Assembly (NCBI GenBank): GCA_030668565.1
Contig: DAOVFD010000007.1
Span: 1-16,350 of the forward strand
Source: Microcaldota archaeon
GTDB taxonomy: Archaea; Micrarchaeota; Micrarchaeia; Anstonellales; Bilamarchaeaceae
DNA length: 16,350 nt
Direction of reading: 5' to 3'
Shown here: piece after piece, positions 6,636 to 14,236 of the stretch
Numbering within the stretch: the first letter of the stretch is position 1
How the letters are laid out: each line of letters starts with the position of its first letter
Translations under genes and position numbers: made by a program
The notes under the pieces: generated by a model
Databases searched by the model: none
Told to the model about the DNA's origin: nothing
What the model saw: the letters and a program-made list of their open reading frames with translations, nothing else

Positions 6636-7306
6636 CAAAACACATAGTCTGTGATTCAGGTTCCCTCATATCACTTACCTCATCCTGTCTTATGGATTTA
6701 CTGTATTTCTTCTCAAAAAAGGATATCAAGTTCGTAATCCCCCCCGCCGTAAAGGAGGAGGCGGTTGATTATCCTGTGCGGCGCGGCATAAAGAGATTTC
6801 TTTTTTCTGCGCTGAGGATAAACAATGCAATAAAAAATGGCACACTGACGGCGGTGGAGGACCCGGGTATATCCATAGAAACAAGGCGCATGATGGAACT
6901 TGCAAATAACATGTTTTTTGTAAGGGGAAAGCCGCTTAAACTCATACACGCGGGGGAGTCGGAGATGCTTGTTCTTGCACACCAGGTGGGCATAGACTAC
7001 CTTCTTATCGATGAAAGAACGACAAGGATGTTAATTGAAGCCCCTTTCAGGCTTAAGGAGCATCTTGAAAAGGAATTCGGAATAAACGTTATGATAAACA
7101 AAAACAATTTCAAACAGTTCAGGGAGATGTTCGGTTCCATGAACGTTATAAGAAGCAGCGAACTGGTTATGCTTGCCTATGATTACGGGTTTTTCAACAA
7201 ATTCGAGGATATGAAAAAACAGGTTCTGGAGGCAGCGCTCTACAGGATTAAATTCTCAGGATGCAGCATAGGTTTTGATGAAATCAGGGAATACCTGCGC
7301 GGGTGA
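6632..7306 (+). CDS. PIN-domain ribonuclease-like protein (224 aa)
   Basis: A PIN-fold protein, likely a metal-dependent RNase. The N-terminus HIVCDSGSLISL carries the first acidic residue (Asp8) in the usual D-S/T-x-x-L context. IPPAVKEEAVDYP supplies Glu42/Glu43. HAGESEMLVLAHQVGIDYLL gives Glu109 in the GE-x2-x-L-x-LA context, and LLIDERTTR gives Asp127. All expected catalytic acids are therefore present. At 224 aa it is longer than typical VapC toxins (~130 aa): residues ~52-105 form an insertion between the first and second halves, and ~150-224 add a helical C-terminal extension. It overlaps the HTH gene by 4 nt (ATGA). It could be a toxin of a TA pair or a housekeeping RNase with a dedicated HTH partner. 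Confidence 0.82.
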   Translation: MTKHIVCDSGSLISLTSSCLMDLLYFFSKKDIKFVIPPAVKEEAVDYPVRRGIKRFLFSALRINNAIKNGTLTAVEDPGISIETRRMMELANNMFFVRGKPLKLIHAGESEMLVLAHQVGIDYLLIDERTTRMLIEAPFRLKEHLEKEFGINVMINKNNFKQFREMFGSMNVIRSSELVMLAYDYGFFNKFEDMKKQVLEAALYRIKFSGCSIGFDEIREYLRG

Positions 7307-7310
7307 GTTT

Positions 7311-8006
7311 TTGCAACAGTTTCTGGAGGGTCCGGAACAGGAAAAGATAAGGATAATAATCGACTATCGCGAGAGCGAATTCTTTGACCGTTACTTCGAT
7401 GAAGCGGGTGCAATCGTAAAAAGGCAGGCCCTTGAACTCGGTGATTTCATCTGTTCCTCAAAGCTTGTAATTGAAAGAAAGACAAGGGCTGATTTCGAGA
7501 GTTCCATAATTGACGGCAGGCTGTTCAACCAGTTGCAGAACCTTACACAGAATTATCCTGCAGTAGTCCTCATCGTAGAGGGCACAAAAAAAGATGCACC
7601 AGAAAGAATCAGGAAGGAGGCAATCCTCGGGGCATACGCAACAGTAATATCAGATTTCAATGTTTCGTTAATATTCACGAGAAGCATGGAAAGCACGGCA
7701 GAACTTATTTTTTCATTCGCCAAACACGAACAGCTGGCAAGAAAACATCCGCTCAGGGTATTCGCAAAGAGAAAAACGCTTACACCGTCACAGACACAGC
7801 GTTCGGTAATAGAGATGTTCCCGATGGTGGGGCCAAAACTCGCCAGAGAACTGCTTCTGCATTTCGGAAGTGTTGAAAAAGTGGTGAATGCCTCGGAAAA
7901 AGAGCTGCAGGGAGTTCCCGGTCTTGGAAAAAAGAAGGCAAAAATAATCAATTCACTTTTGAAGTATGGATATGATGAAAAAGAGGACGAGATAAAAATC
8001 TATTAA
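7311..8006 (+). CDS. ERCC4 (XPF/Hef-type) structure-specific endonuclease, helicase-less
   Basis: A DNA repair nuclease of the XPF/Mus81/Hef family that cuts branched or forked DNA. I choose TTG at 7311 (231 aa): GGTGA (7302-7306) lies 4 nt upstream and contains the PIN gene's TGA stop. An ATG at 7278 would add 11 residues and overlap the PIN gene by 29 nt. The ERCC4 core is complete: IIIDYRE (Asp18), LELGDFICSS (GD at 44-45), and the metal-binding ERKTRADF (55-62). After a basic linker (~140-160) come tandem helix-hairpin-helix motifs, MFPMVGPKLARELLLHFGSV and GVPGLGKKKAKII (201-213). No helicase domain precedes it, as in crenarchaeal XPF. Its stop shares TTAA with the convergent signal peptidase stop. 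PCNA-binding at the C-terminus is not evident. Confidence 0.9.
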   Translation: MQQFLEGPEQEKIRIIIDYRESEFFDRYFDEAGAIVKRQALELGDFICSSKLVIERKTRADFESSIIDGRLFNQLQNLTQNYPAVVLIVEGTKKDAPERIRKEAILGAYATVISDFNVSLIFTRSMESTAELIFSFAKHEQLARKHPLRVFAKRKTLTPSQTQRSVIEMFPMVGPKLARELLLHFGSVEKVVNASEKELQGVPGLGKKKAKIINSLLKYGYDEKEDEIKIY

Positions 8007-9016
8007 TTTACAGTAGTGTAAGAAAGAAGCCATCTGCACTGCTCATCTTCGTTCCATAATCCTGAAACGAAAAGTTTCAGATATCCGAGATAGGGAACTC
8101 TTAGTATGACCTTTCCCTTTACGTTTTCCTCCGGAATCGGGTGGTTTTTTATGCTGGGCTTCGAACAGTAATAGTTCTGGTTGTCCATTATCGGGTTATT
8201 ATCACCTTTCGTAAGATAATACGTTTCCCCATTGATATCTATCCTGAAAAACGCGCGATGGACTATGTCCCCGACACTGCTGTAATAATCGCCTCTGGAA
8301 GGAACGTATACCACGACATCGTTAGAAAGATTCTGGTAGTATTTCTTTCCTTTGAATTCCAGGTATTCCAGGCACGGTCCCTCTCCCCTGACCCCGTTTT
8401 TGTAGGTAAAACCGCATTCTGCATAGTGGTATGTGAAGGGCCCAGCGCTTTCGGTGAATAATTCAGGATATTCCCTGAAGGCAGCACAGAGCTCCTCGGA
8501 CGGGTGGCATTGGCAGTAAGTATACAGCGGTTCATCAAAGATATAGGTTGTATCCTGGAATTCAACATCAAAAGGTCCCCCAAGTGCATCCAGTTCATCC
8601 CGGGTCATCGAAATTTCGTATGCCTTTGGTTCACTGCCCTGCACTATTATGAAATCCCCCCTCTCGAAACTGGGAAGCATACTACATGAAGCGACTGCTG
8701 ATATCGGCGTGCTGGTATTGAGCAGGAAACCGAGGGCGAACCACAGGGCAACCGCAATTATGACGGCAAGCAGGGTATCCAAAACCTCGTGCTTCCATCC
8801 TTTCTTCTGCACCCCTTCCTTGACTTCCACACCAACAAAGAACAATATTTCAATAACAACAAGTCCTGCGATAATCAGCGGTATTGGCGATGCTGCTCCA
8901 TTCGGGTCCTCGGGAACGAATATACTGAGCGATATCACATAAGCTGCAAGCGTAAGGAGTATTATCAGCAGCTCAAATGGAGGATTCTTTAGAAGTTTCT
9001 CAATGTCTATCTTCAT
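8003..9016 (-). CDS. Signal peptidase I, archaeal/ER type (S26B), with a Cys-rich insertion
   Basis: This membrane protease removes signal peptides from exported proteins. The 337-aa protein has three N-terminal hydrophobic segments (about 13-33, 44-62 and 79-99). The catalytic serine lies in ASCSMLPSFERGDFIIV (Ser112 of the S-x-S-M-x-P box). The IVHR motif provides His253 where bacterial enzymes use Lys, marking the archaeal/ER type, and TKGDNNPIMD (270-278) supplies the conserved Asp. Between the GD box (120-121) and the VVVYVP strand (234-239) lies an insertion of ~110 residues containing five cysteines (CQC, LC, EC and PC), larger than the short spacer usual here. It follows rpoL on the same strand with a 14-nt gap. 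Its start has only a weak purine-rich site. Confidence 0.9.
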   Translation of the reverse strand: MKIDIEKLLKNPPFELLIILLTLAAYVISLSIFVPEDPNGAASPIPLIIAGLVVIEILFFVGVEVKEGVQKKGWKHEVLDTLLAVIIAVALWFALGFLLNTSTPISAVASCSMLPSFERGDFIIVQGSEPKAYEISMTRDELDALGGPFDVEFQDTTYIFDEPLYTYCQCHPSEELCAAFREYPELFTESAGPFTYHYAECGFTYKNGVRGEGPCLEYLEFKGKKYYQNLSNDVVVYVPSRGDYYSSVGDIVHRAFFRIDINGETYYLTKGDNNPIMDNQNYYCSKPSIKNHPIPEENVKGKVILRVPYLGYLKLFVSGLWNEDEQCRWLLSYTTVN

Positions 9017-9030
9017 CAGGAAAAACCCGC

Positions 9031-9306
9031 TTATTTGGCAATATCAGAAAACTGCTTCCTGAACTCTGTAACCTCCTTGTGTATCTCACCCAGGATTTTT
9101 CCGACAACCTTTGCCGGGTCGCTGCCCTTTGTCTTGACAATAAGATGGGGGGTTCCAATAATGGGGTGCTCCCTCTTGTATGCTGCAAATTCCACCCCCT
9201 TTGTTTCGTTAAGTTTTTCCACCAGTATCACAGCGAGGGACTGGTCTATTTCCCCCAAGTCTATCTCAAGGGTATTTTTATCCTGTTTCAGAATCTTGAC
9301 AGTCAT
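9031..9306 (-). CDS. rpoL: DNA-directed RNA polymerase subunit L
   Basis: RpoL (eukaryotic Rpb11/AC19 homologue) dimerises with RpoD to form the alpha-like assembly platform of archaeal RNA polymerase. The 91-aa length is normal. Seen in order: the first strand TVKILKQDKNTLEIDL, a LAVILVEKLNETKGVEFAAY helix and strand, the family hallmark HPIIGTPHLIVKTKG, and the C-terminal helix with EIHKEVTEFRKQF. The start at 9306 is preferred over a GTG at 9315, which lies inside the RBS GGTGAG. It leads a two-gene minus-strand unit with signal peptidase I and is divergent from the DUF373 gene, so the two promoters share ~85 bp (9307-9392). Confidence 0.93.
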   Translation of the reverse strand: MTVKILKQDKNTLEIDLGEIDQSLAVILVEKLNETKGVEFAAYKREHPIIGTPHLIVKTKGSDPAKVVGKILGEIHKEVTEFRKQFSDIAK

Positions 9307-9392
9307 GTTTCTCACCCTGATTTCACTGGTTGGATAGGAAAAGAACTTCTTTTAAAACCATACTGCAGAATAAAATCTGGTGTGAGGGAGAC

Positions 9393-10631
9393 ATGAAAAG
9401 ACCCATTTTGATATTATGCATCGACCGTGACAACGACCTTTACGACAAGGCAAGAATAAGCGGTCCGGTAGTTGGCAGGGAAAACAATCTTGCCGCAGTT
9501 ATGAAGCTTTCACTTGCTGACCCAGAGGATTCAGATGTAAATGCGCTCTTCTATGCCCTTAAGCTCTACGATCAGATGAAAAAGGACAACGGGGTAGTGG
9601 AGGTAGTAACTCTCACCGGTCATAAAAAACTTGGCTATAAGGCGGACAAGAAGATAAGCAACCAGCTTGACAAGGTGATGCAGGAACTGCATCCGACTTC
9701 ATGTATTCTCGTTTCAGATGGCGCTTCAGATGAAGAAGTCCTGCCTATAATCCGCTCGAGGCTGAAGATAGATTCGACCAAGATAGTTTTTGTCAGACAG
9801 GCAAAGGAACTTGAAAAGACATACTTCGTACTCCTTGAAAAGCTGAAGGACCCGTATTATGCGAAGATACTGATAGGTATTCCCGCACTCCTGATATTGC
9901 TGTTTTCCGTTTCGGATTACCTGGGTCTTGGGTGGCAGCCGGTGGGAATAGTAATCGGCCTCTACATGCTTGCAAGAATGCTCAGCATAGATGAAGCAGT
10001 TATGGGCGTGGTAAAGGATTTCAGGTTCTCAATAGAGAAGCCGGGCTGGATAGGCTACATAGCGGGTTTTACATTGCTGATAATTGCGATAGTCGTGGGG
10101 TTCCAGAACTTCGAATCCCAGCAGCATGTCCTTGGCGGATTGAAACTTGCGGGTTATGTGATAGGGAGCACAGTCTGGATAGTTTTCACTGCAATACTCC
10201 TTATGATGGCCGGCAAATCAGTGGATGTTCTTACTGAAAGGAGAAAATATGAGATTACGAAATACGTTCTTTATATCGTTGCGGCAGGGCTGCTTTCGAT
10301 GCTTCTCTGGATAGGCAGCCTCTGGGTCGTCAATCTTTTTCCGCCGTATGTTGATTTCGGTACATTCCTGCTCGCCCTTATAGCTGCAATATTCATCGGA
10401 TATTTCGCCACAGTGGTTGTGAACAGCTACAGGCAGGAACTTCTTACGAACATGAAGCTTGAAGGAAAGGAGGCTGTCACAGACCACGGAGTATATCTTG
10501 GCAAAATAGCCGGTTTTGACGTAAGGGAGGGAAAAATCATAATACAGACAATCCTGGACAAGAAGTATTCTTTACCGATATCAAAAATAGTCTCAATAGA
10601 TGAGAAAATAGTTTTCAGTGCTGGGGAATAA
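9393..10631 (+). CDS. DUF373 family membrane protein
   Basis: The first ~140 residues match archaeal DUF373: ILCIDRDNDLYDKARISGPVV as signature (seen as ILCIDRDND then ISGPVVGRENNLAA), then SLADPEDSDVNALFYALKLYD and VSDGASDEEVLPII. The middle has six membrane segments (roughly 160-375), with few charged residues and small loops. The last ~55 residues, after KLEGKEAVTDHGVYLGKIAG, form a soluble strand-rich module resembling a PRC-type barrel (GVYLGKIAGFDVREGKIIIQ, then LPISKIVSIDEKIVF). The ATG at 9393 follows GGTGTGAGGGAG; an earlier in-frame ATG at 9330 lies before the TATA-like CTTTTAAAAC (9349-9358). The biochemical role of DUF373 is unknown. Gene family is firm, and the C-terminal barrel is inference. 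Confidence 0.88.
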   Translation: MKRPILILCIDRDNDLYDKARISGPVVGRENNLAAVMKLSLADPEDSDVNALFYALKLYDQMKKDNGVVEVVTLTGHKKLGYKADKKISNQLDKVMQELHPTSCILVSDGASDEEVLPIIRSRLKIDSTKIVFVRQAKELEKTYFVLLEKLKDPYYAKILIGIPALLILLFSVSDYLGLGWQPVGIVIGLYMLARMLSIDEAVMGVVKDFRFSIEKPGWIGYIAGFTLLIIAIVVGFQNFESQQHVLGGLKLAGYVIGSTVWIVFTAILLMMAGKSVDVLTERRKYEITKYVLYIVAAGLLSMLLWIGSLWVVNLFPPYVDFGTFLLALIAAIFIGYFATVVVNSYRQELLTNMKLEGKEAVTDHGVYLGKIAGFDVREGKIIIQTILDKKYSLPISKIVSIDEKIVFSAGE

Positions 10632-10633
10632 GT

Positions 10634-10993
10634 ATGAAATTGCTTTTCGGATACGCGGTCATAGCCTTATTCTGCCTTGCAGGTTGTATGGAGTCTCCCG
10701 ACCCGGTAATAGGTTGCTGGAAAACAGAATCCGGAGAAACAGGGATGTCATTTGGGTGGGATGGTACGTATTATTATCCTGTGGAGTTCGGACGGGAAAC
10801 AAAGCGGTGGGTTCTTATGCCTCCAAAGGGCACGTGGAAAAGAATAGATAGTAATAGTGTTGAGGTGACATATAAGTCTAAAGTTGGAGGGGAAGTTAAA
10901 GCCGTAATAATTTTCGAAAATGAAACGATCGCCTATTTCGAAGACTATGATTCTGTAAGATTTTACCGAAAAACCAGAGCGCCATGCGGTTAG
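10634..10993 (+). CDS. Small putative lipoprotein (119 aa)
   Basis: The N-terminus is a classic lipoprotein signal: MKLLFGYAVIALFCLAGC, with the LAGC lipobox placing the modified Cys at residue 18. The mature part (~100 aa) is strand-rich and contains repeated GxW patterns: VIGCWKTESGETGMSFGWDG, KGTWKRIDSNSVEVTYKSK, and VIIFENETIAYFEDYDSVRF. This looks like a small lipocalin-like or META-like beta barrel, where W-containing strands alternate with turns; no precise family is claimed. Two further cysteines are present (CWKT and the final PCG). It begins two bases after the DUF373 stop, so both are likely one operon and may act together at the membrane. Its TAG stop directly abuts the TAG of the convergent lon gene (TAGCTA, 10991-10996). 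Confidence 0.72.
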   Translation: MKLLFGYAVIALFCLAGCMESPDPVIGCWKTESGETGMSFGWDGTYYYPVEFGRETKRWVLMPPKGTWKRIDSNSVEVTYKSKVGGEVKAVIIFENETIAYFEDYDSVRFYRKTRAPCG

Positions 10994-12964
10994 CTACCTG
11001 AATTTCCTCATTTTTTTCAAAAGCGAGGTTTTGGCTTTGCAGTTTTTAAGCGAGAATTCCAGAACATCCACTATGTTCTTTGCCTTTATTATCCTGACAT
11101 TCTTGATTTTTTCCTTTGGAAGATAGACATCCAGGGCATTTGCTTCCGGAATAAGGACGTTCTTTATTCCGCTTTCTATGGCTGCTTCAATCTTTGAGGT
11201 AACCCCGCCTACCGGCAGCACCTTCCCCCTTATATCAACAGAACCTGTCATTGCACAGTCCTGCCTTATGGGTATCTCTGTCAGTGCGGACAGGAATGCA
11301 ACTGCGGTGGCTATGGATGCACTGTCTCCTTCAACACCCTCATAAGTCTGTAAGAACTGTATATGAATGTCCTTTTTGGATATGTCTGTCCCGACGTATT
11401 TCTTTACTATCGCTGAAACGTTTTCAACCGCCTCTTTTGCTATAGTGCCAAGTTTTCCTGTTGCAATCACCTTGCCCTCACTTTTCGAAGCTGCAGGCGT
11501 CACCTCAGCAACCATCGGAAGCACAAGACCTGCCCTTGATTCTCCGAGCACTGCAAGGCCATTAACCCTTCCCACTGCAGTTCCTGTAGTCATGAGGGCC
11601 TGGTATTCCCTTCTCCTTTCTATTATCTTGGTTCCCAGTTGGCTTTCTATAGTCCTGAATATTTTCTTTGCTTCAATAACTTCTTTTTTTGTTGTCAGTT
11701 TGAGTCCCCGTTCCCTTGCGATATCTCCTGCAGCCCTTACGAGCCCTCCTAATTCCCTCAGGTTAAGCGAGAATTTCTTTCTTCTTCCTGACATCCTTCT
11801 TGCTTCCTCTATTATTTCCATGACAGCCTCGTGGTTGAAGTGCGGTATCTTGCCATCTCTCTTTATCTCCTGTGCCACGAATCTTATCAGCGTGTCTTCA
11901 TTTTCGGGAGTGTCATCCATGCTGTCCTCAACATAAATTTCATATCCCGCACCCCTTATTCTTGAACGTAATGCAGGATGAATTTTCTGCATATCAGGAA
12001 GATTCCCTGCAGCAACAAGAACAAAATCAGAGGGTACCGGATGTGTTTTAACCAGCGCACCCGAACTCATCTCACTCTGTCCGGTAATTGAATATTTCTT
12101 TTCCTGCATTGCCGTGAGCAGTTCCTGCTGCCAGTTCATTTTCAATGAAGCTATCTCATCTATGAAAAGAACACCCTTGTTTGCACGATGCACAGAACCT
12201 GCTTCTGTACGGAGATGTGCAGGGGTGCCCATTCCTCCGCTTTGAAGCGGATCGTGTTTAACGTCCCCGAGAAGTGCACCCGCCTTGGCTCCTGTTGCAT
12301 CTATGAAAGGAGCGGTTGTTTTTCCGGTATTGTCAATAAGAAGTTTCGGTGTGCTTACTTTCTCCCCAAGTGAGAATCTTTTTCCCAGCCCTACGGTTGC
12401 GTTTGAGAGTATGTAAAGAAAACCGAGCCCGAGTAATGCTGCGACAACGAACCATTTCGCATTCTCGGGAATATCAACAACGAATATCAAAGCATAAAGT
12501 ATGATGCCCAGAACAAGGACAAGAAAAATCGGATGGATTCCTTTTCCCTCCTCTTCCTCTGTTTTGTTTTTTGAGGTCATCCTCCTTCCCAGACCAATGC
12601 CCAGCTCTGAAGGGCCCTTCTTTTTCATTCTTTCCAGCTCTTTTGGCGTATAGTATTTCATGTACCTCTTGTTTGCGGAAAGATAACTGTAATCCGGATA
12701 TGTTTTTACTACCCTGACTGTGGGCTGGTTTTCATCCCTTGAATCGGAATACACCAGGATATCCTCAAGGGCTTCCAGTGGCATGAGCTCTGCCATCGCC
12801 TGTGCAAGCATGCTCTTCCCTGTCCCGGGCGGTCCTATAAGCAGTACATTTCTCTTCTGTTTTGCTGCCTTCTTTACTATATCAACTGACTTATCCTGCC
12901 CTATTATCTGGTCTATCAGTCTTTTTGGAACTTCGATGTCAGCCGTGCTCTTGAATTTTTTCAG
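10994..12964 (-). CDS. lonB: Archaeal membrane-bound Lon protease (LonB), apparent CTG start
   Basis: An ATP-dependent membrane protease for protein quality control (family S16, LonB). With the CTG start at 12964 it is 656 aa, a normal LonB length. The N-terminus KKFKSTADIEVPKRLIDQII matches LonB. Walker A GPPGTGKS is at 44-51, two membrane helices at ~143-164 and ~171-187 are inserted in the AAA domain as in archaeal LonB, Walker B GVLFIDE is at 264-270, and the proteolytic dyad is Ser548 (EGDSASIATA) and Lys591 (GVTSKIEAAI). There is no in-frame ATG, GTG or TTG between the preceding in-frame TAG and an ATG at 12811, which would delete Walker A. The CTG has GGTG five bases upstream and overlaps the TldE TGA as CTGA. 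It is co-transcribed after tldE. Confidence 0.93.
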   Translation of the reverse strand: MKKFKSTADIEVPKRLIDQIIGQDKSVDIVKKAAKQKRNVLLIGPPGTGKSMLAQAMAELMPLEALEDILVYSDSRDENQPTVRVVKTYPDYSYLSANKRYMKYYTPKELERMKKKGPSELGIGLGRRMTSKNKTEEEEGKGIHPIFLVLVLGIILYALIFVVDIPENAKWFVVAALLGLGFLYILSNATVGLGKRFSLGEKVSTPKLLIDNTGKTTAPFIDATGAKAGALLGDVKHDPLQSGGMGTPAHLRTEAGSVHRANKGVLFIDEIASLKMNWQQELLTAMQEKKYSITGQSEMSSGALVKTHPVPSDFVLVAAGNLPDMQKIHPALRSRIRGAGYEIYVEDSMDDTPENEDTLIRFVAQEIKRDGKIPHFNHEAVMEIIEEARRMSGRRKKFSLNLRELGGLVRAAGDIARERGLKLTTKKEVIEAKKIFRTIESQLGTKIIERRREYQALMTTGTAVGRVNGLAVLGESRAGLVLPMVAEVTPAASKSEGKVIATGKLGTIAKEAVENVSAIVKKYVGTDISKKDIHIQFLQTYEGVEGDSASIATAVAFLSALTEIPIRQDCAMTGSVDIRGKVLPVGGVTSKIEAAIESGIKNVLIPEANALDVYLPKEKIKNVRIIKAKNIVDVLEFSLKNCKAKTSLLKKMRKFR

Positions 12965-14193
12965 GAAACCACCCTCAGTTTTTCGAATGCAATCCTCGGG
13001 CAGAAAAAACTACCCAGGCTTTTCACCCTCTTTTCAATACCAACTATGTTTTTGAAAAGATTAAATATGTTTCCGGTAAGCATGAACCCCCTCACCGGGA
13101 TTCGTTCCCCCTTGTATGCAAGAAATCCCGAATTGACCTCCACTCCGAAATCACCGCTTGTCCTGTTTGCCGTATGTGTTCCGTGCAGCGAATTCACCAC
13201 TATTACCCTCCCGAGTTCCTCGAGATTTTTGTAATCCCCTCCTTCAATGACTATATTCGAAAATCCAATTCCCGGTTCACTGTAGTAATCGGACCGGTTG
13301 CACTGCCCCCACTTTTTAACCCCCTCAAGGAATGCATTCTCGCGGTCGTATGCGAAATTTTTTACCACTCCTTTTTCCACCAGGGGAAGTCTTTCCGACG
13401 GTGTCCCCTCATCATCGAATGGTCTTCCGGCAGTGCCTTCCAGGGTTCCGTCTTCATAAATGCTTAACTTGCTGCTGAAAACCTTCTCCCCCTCCTTTTC
13501 CGAAAGCTTGGATATTCTCCTGCGTTTCCAGTCTCCCATGAGAGAGGGAATGAGCACATCGATAAGGTCATCTGCTGCTTCGGGTTCCATAATAATAGTA
13601 TACTCGCCGTCCTCCGGCTTTTCAGGCATCCTTGTTTTTCTTGCCATATCTGCCGCATCAGCACCCATTCCGGTAAAGTTCTTGGGAAGATAGGTGAAAG
13701 CATTGTAGTAATACCCGAAGCCGGTGCCGTCCATGACCTCCACGTAAACCGAAATCGATGTGCTTTTGTAATCCTCACCGAAGCCGTTACTGTTCTCGAT
13801 TTTCGTTTCATCGTTTGAAGATGACAAAATCACCTTTATGTTATCAGAGTATCTTGAAGCACCATCCCTGACCTGGTCCATGATTTCCTTGAGGTCGACA
13901 ATCCCAAGCCCGGCAATTTTTTCATCGTAGACTTTTACCTGCGGGTATTCCTTTTTTTCCACAAACGAGAAACCGCTTTCCTTTGAAAATCTTGAAAATA
14001 TTTCAGCGTTCCTGACCGCCTTTTCGATTTCATCCTCTTTCACGCAATAGGAGAACCCGATTTTCCTGTCCTTCAGTACTCTTATTCCGTATCCGCTGCT
14101 TTTAGTGAGTTCCCTTATTTTTGTCTTTCCGCCGCTGAACATCATAGACAAATCAGCATTTTTGTTGAAATAAATCTCATGAGGAGAAAGCAT
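12961..14193 (-). CDS. TldE/PmbA-like protein of the TldD/PmbA family
   Basis: A 410-aa member of the TldD/PmbA family (modulators of DNA gyrase/peptide maturation; TldD-TldE is a heterodimeric metalloprotease). The C-terminal signature RPFDDEGTPSERLPLVEKGV (RPFDDEG at 257-263) and the block NSLHGTHTANRTSGDFGVEV are typical of the TldE/PmbA side. I see no HExxxH zinc motif, so this is the non-catalytic partner type; a TldD would have to be encoded elsewhere. The N-terminal half carries the weaker family domain with GIRVLKDRKIGFSY. No Shine-Dalgarno site precedes the ATG. A TATA-like GGTTTTAAAC lies ~25 nt upstream on its strand (14216-14225), so the mRNA is probably leaderless. Its stop overlaps the inferred lonB start. 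Confidence 0.9.
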   Translation of the reverse strand: MLSPHEIYFNKNADLSMMFSGGKTKIRELTKSSGYGIRVLKDRKIGFSYCVKEDEIEKAVRNAEIFSRFSKESGFSFVEKKEYPQVKVYDEKIAGLGIVDLKEIMDQVRDGASRYSDNIKVILSSSNDETKIENSNGFGEDYKSTSISVYVEVMDGTGFGYYYNAFTYLPKNFTGMGADAADMARKTRMPEKPEDGEYTIIMEPEAADDLIDVLIPSLMGDWKRRRISKLSEKEGEKVFSSKLSIYEDGTLEGTAGRPFDDEGTPSERLPLVEKGVVKNFAYDRENAFLEGVKKWGQCNRSDYYSEPGIGFSNIVIEGGDYKNLEELGRVIVVNSLHGTHTANRTSGDFGVEVNSGFLAYKGERIPVRGFMLTGNIFNLFKNIVGIEKRVKSLGSFFCPRIAFEKLRVVS

Positions 14194-14236
14194 AAGGTTT
14201 TATTTTATGATGGAGTTTAAAACCCTTATGGACGGG

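Noticed and set aside
11367..11936. Plus-strand open frame of 189 codons opposite lonB.
   Set aside because: It is antisense to conserved AAA and protease regions; composition is Ser/Leu-rich as expected of an antisense frame.
12811..12811. lonB starting at the ATG at 12811 (605 aa), or being a 5'-truncated pseudogene.
   Set aside because: The 51 codons upstream are open, in frame and encode the conserved LonB N-terminus and Walker A, so the gene is intact and only the start codon is unusual.
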